Positions 27,612-34,864 of a stretch of 64,000 nt of DNA are shown in pieces. The stretch's first letter is position 1. Each line of letters starts with the position of its first letter. The DNA lies in assembly GCF_014642175.1 (NCBI RefSeq), contig NZ_BMIL01000007.1:229502-293501 (forward strand). Direction: 5' to 3'. Made by a program: the position numbers and the translations under genes. This DNA comes from Pedobacter quisquiliarum. Lineage in GTDB: Bacteria > Bacteroidota > Bacteroidia > Sphingobacteriales > Sphingobacteriaceae. The notes under the pieces are model-generated. The model was not told the DNA's origin, did not search any database, and worked only from the letters and a program-made list of their open reading frames with translations.

Positions 27612-30518
27612 TTAAATGCTCATCAGGAACTCGGTGAGGTTCATATCGTGTGGGATATTGAGCTTTTTGCGCAACCTGTAACGACGAATTTCCACACCAC
27701 GTAATGAAATGTTGAGCAGTGAGGCCATCTCTTTACTGCTCATGTTCATGTGCAAGAAGGCACATAACTTAAGGTCATTTGGCACAAGTTCCGGATGTTT
27801 CGCTTTAAGCTTTTTGAAGAAACTGTCATGCGCATCATTAAAGCTGTTTTCAAATAAAACCCAGTCGCGCTCATCATTCATACCCTCGGTAATGATGTTT
27901 TGAATTTTACGCTGCTGGTCTTCCGAGATCGCTGCGCCGGCCCCATCTTTCATCTTGGCAATCTCCTGGCTCAGCTTCTGCAGAAGTTCATTCTTGTAAA
28001 CCAGACTCATGGCCGAATTCGCAAGCTCCCGGTTCTTACTTGCAAGCTCGGCCTGCAACTTTTCACGCTCCAGTTTAATGATTTGCTTTTCCGTGTGCTC
28101 CGCTTCTTTTTTCAGAAAGGCATCCTTCTCCTCCTGTAGCTTTGCTGTGATGCGTGCTTTATCTTTCAAGAGCTTCCGTTCATAAAGGCGCTTAAACAGA
28201 AACGCTAGTCCAATCAACAGCACTAAGTAGATGAAGTAGGCGAGCTTCGTTGCATAGATAGGCGGTGAGACTTCAAATTCAAATACCGTCACCTTCGTTT
28301 TGGAGTCGGCGTCTACAGCCGCACGAACCAGAAAGCGATATTTGCCCCAGCTCAGATTGGTAAAATCTTTCTGCGGTGCCGTGCTCCAGTCAGACCAGTC
28401 TTTGGAATAGCCTTCTAACATGTACTGGTAACGCACATTTGCCTCGCGAAAGTAGGGCAGGGCATAAGAAATCCGGATGTTGTTCCTGCTGTAGGCAATT
28501 GAAATGTCCGGATCCGCATGTCCATGTTCTGCAATGACCTTGTAGGTATCTGTCAGGTCATAAATCCCGCGAATCAATACCGCTGGAAGTTGCTTGAGTT
28601 CTTTTCGGGTCGACAGGCTTGCCTCATTGTAGACCACAAAGCCGTCATCCACGCTGATCAGGTAAATGCCCTCGCTAATGGAACTGATGTTTTCATAGTA
28701 CTGCACCATGCGTCCATCGAGCACACTGAAACGGTCCGATTCAATCTTTGATCGTCCGGGTACGCTGAAGTCTGCCAGGCCGGTTTTCCCATGGTTGATA
28801 AACCAGTATCGGTGTCTGCCTGCAGGAATGATCTTATTCGACCCCGCGAAGGCGCCAAGTTCTTTATTGAGTGCAGTGTACGGGTTGAAGCGGTTACTCA
28901 CCTCGTCATAAAGATAGAAGCCTTTATCCGAAGAGAATATCAGTTTGTTTTCAAATGGGAAAACATTGATGTTTACGTTGTTTGGGAGGCCATTGCGCTC
29001 GTCATATGCAGTGCTGGTTTTAACCGTCCGCAGGTCGCCGCTCAAGGTCAACCGGTATAAACCTTTGTAAGGGTGACTCACCCAGATATCGCCTTTGGCG
29101 TCCTGCTCCACATACCGGGAGGGTTCTGTGAAGCCTTCAATCTTATGGTGAAAGCGCCAGATCCCTCCGGCATCTTTCTTGAAAAGTACCAATCCGTTGT
29201 ATGTACCCTGAATCAGGTAATCGGGATTGCTTTTTAATAAAGTGATGGTCCAGCCGCCACTTGCCGCGGAAATACGCGCTAGCTCCCCGTTCGTAACCCG
29301 AAAGGTTCCATCATTATGCCCGCAGAACAACTGCCCATCAATCACCTTTAGCGACCAGACCTGACCTTGTGAGTTTGGGATAAGCTTGAAATCGAAGGCA
29401 TTGCCACCTTCAGGTTTCCAGCGACTGTAGAATAAACCCTGGTTTGTACCCAGATAGATATTACCTTCATAGATGAGACTTGAATACACCGTTCCAAACT
29501 GTCCGGCTTTGTCGAAATAGAAATTCAGCGGTGAGTTCAGTTCAATGCGGTCGATGCCGTTATCCAAACCGGCCCAGAGGTTCTGTTCCTGATCGGTGAA
29601 TATGCTGAGTACGGTATTGTTCTGCAAGCCACTCGATTTGCTGATCTTCTGAATTACAGCACCGTTTTCATCAATGATGACCAGGCCATTCAAAATGGTA
29701 CCGTAAGCAAAGTACTTGTTCAGGATTCTGGTACCGTTGTTAAGTTGATAGGCTTTTAAGAAGTCATCCGCTTGGGTCTGGAATGCTTTGTAAGTGTTCC
29801 CGTCATAAAGATAGAGCCCAGCCCGGCGCGTGCCGATTAACAATTGATTGTTCTTGAAAGGCAGTATGGAGAGCACGTCCGAAGGTGGTTGGCCACCATC
29901 AGCTGCCAGCGCAACAAGGCGGTTGCCTTTAAGCTCAAACAGCCCTTTTCCAAGCACCTCCGCAATATATCGCTCACCAACCTGATGAAGAAACAAAAAA
30001 GAACCTGGCGCTTGAACAACAGAAATCTTATTGTTTTGATATATGTATATGGCGGAAAAGGACTGGAATATCGTTTTATCACCCGCAGTGTAAATCTTCC
30101 AGATCTCGCTGTTTAGCGCGTTCTTGCCTGGTAGCAAACCCTTGAGTGACGTGTACTGCATCCTGTTATCCTTGATGCTCCAAAAGCCAAATTCAGCATA
30201 GCTGCCCACGTAAATCCGACCTCGATTGTCCGCCGCAACAGCCCTTACAATCTGCCGGTTGGGCATCTGGTACTGCTTCCAGTATTTGCCATCGTAGCTC
30301 AGCAGCCCTTCACCGTTTCCAAAGTACATCACCCCGGAAGGATCCCGGGCGATAGACCAGTTCTGGTTTCCTGAAGCATAGGTGATCTTGGAATAGTTCT
30401 GTATATATGGAACGCCAATTCGCTTGATGTCTTCCCCATGTACCTTACTGAACAGGAGGGAAGCCAGCACAAGAAAACTTAGGAAGCATCTACGGCGGAA
30501 GATTTGTGTCAATGTCAA
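27612..30518 (-). CDS. Membrane-tethered sensor-regulator: beta-propeller, Y_Y_Y, LuxR-type HTH, no kinase
   Basis: A 968-residue protein. A signal peptide is followed by propeller repeats to about residue 640 (MYFGNGEGLLSYDGKYWKQY, IYVGSYAEFGFW, LLIGTRRAGLYLYDG, LWAGLDNGIDRIEL). A Y_Y_Y domain follows (VRYQYMLEGYSKDWSDW), then one membrane span near 759-776, a long charged coiled coil (about 785-850) and a C-terminal LuxR-type helix-turn-helix (MSSKEMASLLNISLRGVEIR). No histidine kinase or receiver domain is present. It likely senses a glycan in the periplasm and binds DNA in the cytoplasm as a one-component switch, controlling the susC promoter just downstream. The esterase gene ends 12 bases before it. 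Confidence 0.88.
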   Translation of the reverse strand: MTLTQIFRRRCFLSFLVLASLLFSKVHGEDIKRIGVPYIQNYSKITYASGNQNWSIARDPSGVMYFGNGEGLLSYDGKYWKQYQMPNRQIVRAVAADNRGRIYVGSYAEFGFWSIKDNRMQYTSLKGLLPGKNALNSEIWKIYTAGDKTIFQSFSAIYIYQNNKISVVQAPGSFLFLHQVGERYIAEVLGKGLFELKGNRLVALAADGGQPPSDVLSILPFKNNQLLIGTRRAGLYLYDGNTYKAFQTQADDFLKAYQLNNGTRILNKYFAYGTILNGLVIIDENGAVIQKISKSSGLQNNTVLSIFTDQEQNLWAGLDNGIDRIELNSPLNFYFDKAGQFGTVYSSLIYEGNIYLGTNQGLFYSRWKPEGGNAFDFKLIPNSQGQVWSLKVIDGQLFCGHNDGTFRVTNGELARISAASGGWTITLLKSNPDYLIQGTYNGLVLFKKDAGGIWRFHHKIEGFTEPSRYVEQDAKGDIWVSHPYKGLYRLTLSGDLRTVKTSTAYDERNGLPNNVNINVFPFENKLIFSSDKGFYLYDEVSNRFNPYTALNKELGAFAGSNKIIPAGRHRYWFINHGKTGLADFSVPGRSKIESDRFSVLDGRMVQYYENISSISEGIYLISVDDGFVVYNEASLSTRKELKQLPAVLIRGIYDLTDTYKVIAEHGHADPDISIAYSRNNIRISYALPYFREANVRYQYMLEGYSKDWSDWSTAPQKDFTNLSWGKYRFLVRAAVDADSKTKVTVFEFEVSPPIYATKLAYFIYLVLLIGLAFLFKRLYERKLLKDKARITAKLQEEKDAFLKKEAEHTEKQIIKLEREKLQAELASKNRELANSAMSLVYKNELLQKLSQEIAKMKDGAGAAISEDQQRKIQNIITEGMNDERDWVLFENSFNDAHDSFFKKLKAKHPELVPNDLKLCAFLHMNMSSKEMASLLNISLRGVEIRRYRLRKKLNIPHDMNLTEFLMSI

Positions 30519-30530
30519 TGCGCTGCCCCC

Positions 30531-31313
30531 TTATTTCCGGTGTGAGAACAACCAGGGTAAAAGGGTTGGTTCTGCAAATGCCGTATCCCAGCTGTTATGG
30601 TTGGCTTCAGGGTAGTGTGAATACTTCACTTCCCGGCCAATGATCTTCAACTGATCAGCAATTTCTTTGGAAAATTTAGGATTAACCACATCGTCCTTAC
30701 CGCCATGGAATATCCAAAGAGGTATTTTTTTGTACTTATTTACATTCTCCAGGTTGTCGCCACCGCAGATCGCAAATGCGGCTGCAAAGGTCCGCGGCTT
30801 CCGGCGTAGCAATTCATAGGTGCCCATACCACCCATTGAAAGGCCGCCGATATATACCTGTTTTTTATCAGCATAGGGTTTATCCAGAAAGTTGTCCACC
30901 ATACCCAATAACGCGCGCATGGCTTTGGTCGGCTTGCCGCCTTTTTGAAAGACAAAGTGACGTTTACCGAGGGAATCCGTTGAAGCGATAGTGTTGGACC
31001 AGTAAGAGTCTCTTGAGCATTGCGGGAAGATCACGATGGCAGGGAATTCCTTTCTGATGCCAGGCTCCAGGAACAGCTTTGCTCCATGGGTAAGCTGCGC
31101 CTCATTGTCGCTGCCTCTTTCACCGCCGCCATGTAAAAAGAATACAACCGGATACCGCTTGGCAGGATCAAATTGTTCCGGGAATAACACACGGTAAGCG
31201 ATCGTATCCTGTTTGTCGACATAAATGCCTTTTGCATATTGTTTAAGATCCTGTGCTTTGGATGTAATTGTCCATGCAATTAAAGCCAGTAAGAGGAAAG
31301 GAACTCTTTTCAT
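30531..31313 (-). CDS. Exported alpha/beta-hydrolase, candidate carbohydrate esterase
   Basis: A 260-residue protein with a signal peptide (to about residue 20, WTITSKAQ). The oxyanion-hole motif is VVFFLHGGGERGSDNE, the nucleophile elbow GGLSMGGMGTYE, the acid region WIFHGGKDDVVNP and the catalytic His HYPEANHNSWDTAF. This fits the prolyl-oligopeptidase/PHB-depolymerase-like group often annotated as phospholipase/carboxylesterase, many of which deacylate glycans. It lies between the GDSL-hydrolase gene (28 bases) and the regulator (12 bases), all on the minus strand. A role in removing acyl groups from the locus glycan is inferred. Confidence 0.85.
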   Translation of the reverse strand: MKRVPFLLLALIAWTITSKAQDLKQYAKGIYVDKQDTIAYRVLFPEQFDPAKRYPVVFFLHGGGERGSDNEAQLTHGAKLFLEPGIRKEFPAIVIFPQCSRDSYWSNTIASTDSLGKRHFVFQKGGKPTKAMRALLGMVDNFLDKPYADKKQVYIGGLSMGGMGTYELLRRKPRTFAAAFAICGGDNLENVNKYKKIPLWIFHGGKDDVVNPKFSKEIADQLKIIGREVKYSHYPEANHNSWDTAFAEPTLLPWLFSHRK

Positions 31314-31341
31314 AAATCAGGAGAGACGTATTTTAGTTACA

Positions 31342-32016
31342 TTACTTCTTAAGGAGGTGGGGGCGTAGAGCCTTTTCCCAAATGTCATAGCCTGCTTGCT
31401 TCATGTGCAACATATCTTCGCGGAATAGTTCCGGACGTGTATTGCCATCTTTGTCCAGCATTTTCGCATTTACATCCAGGTATACCGCTTTGGGCATGGT
31501 CGAGATGTAATCTTTGATCATTGCATTTGCCTTCAGCAGGGTATCTCTAAATTGCACGCGTGAAGGTGATTCCTTCATCGACATGAACACTAAGGGAACC
31601 TCAGGCATTTTCGTCCTGATGTTTGTCACCAATGTTTTGAAACGCTCGAAAGTTTCCGTGGAACTAACACCCGAGGCTACATCGTTTTCGCCGGTGTAGA
31701 TCACGACTTGCCGCGGTTCATAGCGTAATATAAGTTCGTCCTGGTACAGGATGGCGTCCGCTAAAGTGGAACCACCGAAACCACGATTAATGACCTGGTA
31801 TTTTTTAAAGATTTCTTCTGCATCCTTCCACATTCGCACAGAGGAGCTGCCGACGAACACAATGCCGTTCCTGGGCGGCATGGCGATGCTGTCCTGCTTT
31901 TGAAAAGCCTGGATTTCGGACCAGAAAGGCTTGGCCTGCTGCGCGGTAGCCTGTAGCTGTACTGCAAAGCAAACCAAGAGGGTTAACAGAAATGTATACA
32001 AGTTACTTCGTTTCAT
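31342..32016 (-). CDS. Exported SGNH/GDSL-type hydrolase
   Basis: A 224-residue protein with a signal peptide (to about residue 25, QLQATAQ). The four SGNH blocks are visible: block I GIVFVGSSSVRMW, block II GFGGSTLAD, block III VIYTGENDVASG, and block V DMLHMKQAGYDIW with the catalytic Asp and His. This family includes carbohydrate and lipid esterases in the periplasm. It is likely co-transcribed with the next esterase and the regulator, so deacylation of the PUL substrate is possible. It lies only 27 bases after trhO, so it may also be read from that promoter. Confidence 0.88.
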   Translation of the reverse strand: MKRSNLYTFLLTLLVCFAVQLQATAQQAKPFWSEIQAFQKQDSIAMPPRNGIVFVGSSSVRMWKDAEEIFKKYQVINRGFGGSTLADAILYQDELILRYEPRQVVIYTGENDVASGVSSTETFERFKTLVTNIRTKMPEVPLVFMSMKESPSRVQFRDTLLKANAMIKDYISTMPKAVYLDVNAKMLDKDGNTRPELFREDMLHMKQAGYDIWEKALRPHLLKK

Positions 32017-32043
32017 ACTGTAGATTTTCAGTAACGAAGGTAA

Positions 32044-32982
32044 TTATTTCACGGGAACTTTAACAGGCTGTGGTACTTTTACATAATAACCCGTACCATC
32101 GTATTGGCGGCGGCGTGGATTGCTCATGCAGGGTTCACTGCAGCAGCCCATCATCTTTTCGCCGCAGGCATCACACTGCGTGATGTGTTCGTTGCATTCC
32201 GGATTTGCACAGTTGATCATCTTTGGCGTAACCGTTCCGCAATTGAAACATTTTGAAACGACCGTTGGATTAACCGTGTTCACATCAACAGCAATACGGT
32301 TGTCGAACACATAACATTTACCTTCAAAGTCTTCACCATTGGCTTCCTTACCATATTTGATAATGCCGCCATGGAGTTGATAAACATCGTTGAAGCCATG
32401 GTGTAAAAGCAATGCACTGGCTTTTTCACATTTGATGCCGCCGGTACAGTAGGTCAGGACCTTCTTGTCCTTGTACTGTGCCAGTTCATTGATTTTCTCT
32501 GGGAAATCCCTGAAATTCTCAATGTCCAGTGTTATCGCATTTTTAAAACGTCCAAGGTTGTGTTCGTAGTTGGAACGCACATCGAGGATCACCACATCTT
32601 CTTCCTGAATCATTTTTTTGAAGTCTTCAGGCTCCAGGTGTTTTCCGGTTTGCTTGTTGGGGTCGATAATGGTTTTATCACGCAAGCCGGAGTGCACAAT
32701 CTCCGCCTTGTAACGGCAGTGCATCTTCATAAATGATGGCTCTTCAACTTCATCGATCTTAAACTCCGTTTTAGCAAACCGTGGATCTGCATGAATGGCA
32801 GCCATATACGCCTCACAGGATTCCTTTGTACCTGAAACGGTTCCGTTCAGGCCTTCGTCTGCGACGATAATTCTTCCGGTAAGGTTAAGTGATTTGCAAA
32901 ATGCAAGATGGTCGGTGGCAAATTGCTCCGCCTCAGCTATTGGAGAATAGCAGTAGTAAAGTAGGGTTTGATACTGTGTCAT
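32044..32982 (-). CDS. trhO: tRNA uridine(34) hydroxylase, rhodanese family
   Basis: The ATG at 32982 gives 312 residues (MTQYQTLLYYCYSPI); a TTG seven codons earlier was rejected. An N-terminal UPF0176-like domain carries GRIIVADEGLNGTVSG. The rhodanese domain has the active-site loop LTYCTGGIKCEKAS with the catalytic Cys. The C-terminus has a cysteine-rich, probably zinc-binding region (CFNCG, CANPEC, CDACG, CCSEPC). TrhO/YceA proteins hydroxylate U34 of certain tRNAs, an oxygen-dependent step to 5-hydroxyuridine derivatives. It is the first gene of its direction after the GC-rich palindrome at 33125-33202. Confidence 0.93.
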   Translation of the reverse strand: MTQYQTLLYYCYSPIAEAEQFATDHLAFCKSLNLTGRIIVADEGLNGTVSGTKESCEAYMAAIHADPRFAKTEFKIDEVEEPSFMKMHCRYKAEIVHSGLRDKTIIDPNKQTGKHLEPEDFKKMIQEEDVVILDVRSNYEHNLGRFKNAITLDIENFRDFPEKINELAQYKDKKVLTYCTGGIKCEKASALLLHHGFNDVYQLHGGIIKYGKEANGEDFEGKCYVFDNRIAVDVNTVNPTVVSKCFNCGTVTPKMINCANPECNEHITQCDACGEKMMGCCSEPCMSNPRRRQYDGTGYYVKVPQPVKVPVK

Positions 32983-33124
32983 AGTCAATTGATACCGCTG
33001 CAAACGGCGTTAAAATGTTGCAAAAGTAATAAAATAGCTGACCAATGTCAATTCCGTGGCGCATTTATAGCCAAGAACCCGACGATGGTAGCCTTGCAAT
33101 CAGCGGAATCACAAGCAGTGGGCT

Positions 33125-33202
33125 GGGTTCCGGCAAGGGGGCTCCAGGGGGTTCACTAGACGTTGGCCCTGTTAACCCCCTGTATGCCCCCTGTGGGGAC
33201 CC
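33125..33202. repeat. GC-rich imperfect palindrome, element copy 1
   Basis: Three nested arms pair in order: GGGTTCC (33125) with GGGACCC (33196), GGGGGC (33137) with GCCCCC (33186), and CAGGGGGTT (33145) with AACCCCCTG (33174). The loop is about 20 bases. The adjoining 33200-33222 matches 63253-63275 in 18 of 23 positions, mostly with transitions, so this and the palindrome near 63.2 kb appear to be copies of one dispersed element. Confidence 0.65.
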
Positions 33203-33316
33203 TGTGGAGGCCTTGTATGCCCGCCCTCTTTCGCGCCGCTTCAGGCGCTTTCTTGTGCTGCTGTGAACCTTCGTTGTAGGTGTTTATAACAGTTTTCAAT
33301 TAAATCTGAAAAAAGT

Positions 33317-33348
33317 TTGACATTCTGGTTCTGAATACACTATCTTAG
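33317..33348 (+). promoter_or_regulatory. Candidate promoter for the M28 peptidase leader
   Basis: TTGACA at 33317-33322 is followed by TATCTTAG at 33341-33348, close to TAnnTTTG, with 21 bases between TTG and the -7 box. An inverted repeat GTGTAA-AAA-TTACAC begins four bases after it and could be an operator. Confidence 0.5.
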
Positions 33349-33404
33349 TTAGTGTAAAAATTACACCATTGTCAACCTCAACCACCTCTTATAGATTAAT
33401 TTAA

Positions 33405-33430
33405 AATGCCACCCTCAGGGTGGTATTTTA
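33405..33430 (+). terminator. Terminator-like hairpin in the leader of the M28 peptidase gene
   Basis: CCACCC (33409-33414) pairs with GGGTGG (33418-33423) across a three-base loop, and the stem extends outward through AAAATG/TATTTT with one G-T pair. ATTTTTAAG follows. It lies between the promoter and the ATG at 33457, so it is either an attenuator or the end of a short leader RNA of about 75 bases. Confidence 0.55.
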
Positions 33431-33456
33431 TTTTTAAGTTTAGGCAAAGTATTCCT

Positions 33457-34857
33457 ATGAAAAAGATCTTGACCCTCTTCATCGGCTGCGGCATTGCCGT
33501 ATCTGCCGCTGCACAATCACCTGTAATCATCAATAAGGACCCTGAAATTGCCGGCATGGTGACTGAAGTCTCTGCCGACTCGCTGAAGGCACATGTCGAA
33601 AAGCTGGTCAGTTTTGGAACGCGAAATACGCTAAGTTCACTAACCGATAAAAAAAGGGGCATAGGTGCTGCCGGGAGGTGGGTCTTGTCGCGGTTTAATG
33701 CCTATGCAAAAACCTCTTCCGGGCGTATGACGGCAAAGCTGGATACGTCGACTTACCAACCTGACGGCCGGCGAATCGACGTTCCTGTGGTGTTGACCAA
33801 CGTGGTCGCAACTTTGAAAGGCACGGATCCAAACGACAAGCGGATTTTCGTCATCAGCGGGCACATGGATAACATGCGGACGAGTGTGATGGACCGTACT
33901 GGAGATGCGCCAGGCGCCAATGATGATGGTAGTGGTACCGCTGCGGTAATTGAATGTGCGCGAATCATGAGTAAACATGGCTTTCCGGCAACCATCATTT
34001 TTGTTGCCGTATGTGGCGAGGAGCAAGGCTTGCTGGGTTCTGGCTTTATGGCCAGAAACGCGAAGCGCGATAACTGGGAAATTGCCGCGGTGTTGAATAA
34101 CGACATCATGGGCAGCAATAACAGTAATGAAACGAATATCATTAACAATACCCAGGTGCGCGTTTTCAGCGAAGGACTTCCTGCGTATGAACTTGATGCG
34201 AAGAAGGCTGCATCCATCAGGTCCATGGGGCTGGAGAACGAAAGTCCGTCGAGACAACTAGCCCGCTATGTGAAAGAAACCGGCGAACGCTATGTAGATA
34301 ACCTCCAGGTGATGATGATCTATCGTCCGGATCGCTTTCTTCGCGGTGGCGATCAAACTCCGTATCAGCAGCAGGGTTATGCTGCGGTAAGAATTACGGA
34401 AATGAATGAGAATTTCTACCACCAGCACCAGGATGTTCGTACCGAGAACGGCATTGCCTATGGGGATCTGGTGGCGTATATGGATTTTGAATACCTAAGA
34501 AAGAATACCGCCATGAACCTGAGTAATCTGGCCAACCTGGCGAAGGCTCCTGGCGTACCGCAGGAAGTGAACATGGTGATGGCTGGTTTAGGAAATTCGA
34601 CCACCTTAACCTGGAAAGCACCAGCAACAGGCAAGGTAAAGGGCTATTATGTTTTGATGCGTGAAACATCAAGCGCGGTATGGCAGAAAAAGTTCTTTAC
34701 CGCAGATACCAACATCAAATTGCCGTACTCAAAGGATAACTACTTCTTTGCCCTGCAGTCCTTAAGCGAAGCTGGAAATGAAAGCTTGCCTGTGGTACCG
34801 GGTGTACTCAGACAGCAGGCACCACAGGCAAAAACGAATCCACCTTCAGGCATTTAA
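33457..34857 (+). CDS. Exported M28-family metallopeptidase
   Basis: The ATG at 33457 starts directly with a signal peptide (MKKILTLFIGCGIAVSAAAQ) and gives 466 residues; an ATG at 33406 was rejected because it lies within the terminator-like hairpin. Zinc-ligand regions are in family order: ISGHMDNM (His/Asp), GANDDGSGTAA (bridging Asp), CGEEQGLLGS (catalytic and ligand Glu) and FYHQHQDVRTENG (ligand His). A fibronectin-III-like C-terminal domain follows (NSTTLTWKAPATGKVKGYYV). It is probably a periplasmic or secreted aminopeptidase. It converges with the DUF5686 gene with seven bases between stops. Confidence 0.9.
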   Translation: MKKILTLFIGCGIAVSAAAQSPVIINKDPEIAGMVTEVSADSLKAHVEKLVSFGTRNTLSSLTDKKRGIGAAGRWVLSRFNAYAKTSSGRMTAKLDTSTYQPDGRRIDVPVVLTNVVATLKGTDPNDKRIFVISGHMDNMRTSVMDRTGDAPGANDDGSGTAAVIECARIMSKHGFPATIIFVAVCGEEQGLLGSGFMARNAKRDNWEIAAVLNNDIMGSNNSNETNIINNTQVRVFSEGLPAYELDAKKAASIRSMGLENESPSRQLARYVKETGERYVDNLQVMMIYRPDRFLRGGDQTPYQQQGYAAVRITEMNENFYHQHQDVRTENGIAYGDLVAYMDFEYLRKNTAMNLSNLANLAKAPGVPQEVNMVMAGLGNSTTLTWKAPATGKVKGYYVLMRETSSAVWQKKFFTADTNIKLPYSKDNYFFALQSLSEAGNESLPVVPGVLRQQAPQAKTNPPSGI

Positions 34858-34864
34858 AGGCTTT

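Larger units (their letters stand above)
32983..33456. other. Intergenic region between trhO and the M28 peptidase gene
   Basis: A 474-base divergent gap. It contains a GC-rich palindrome (33125-33202), a candidate promoter (33317-33348), a small inverted repeat GTGTAA-AAA-TTACAC (33352-33366) and a terminator-like hairpin (33405-33430). No supportable protein gene was seen in it. Confidence 0.7.

Noticed and set aside
33640..34257. 205-codon minus-strand frame inside the M28 peptidase gene
   Set aside because: It lies wholly antisense to a gene with complete catalytic motifs and shows no family features.
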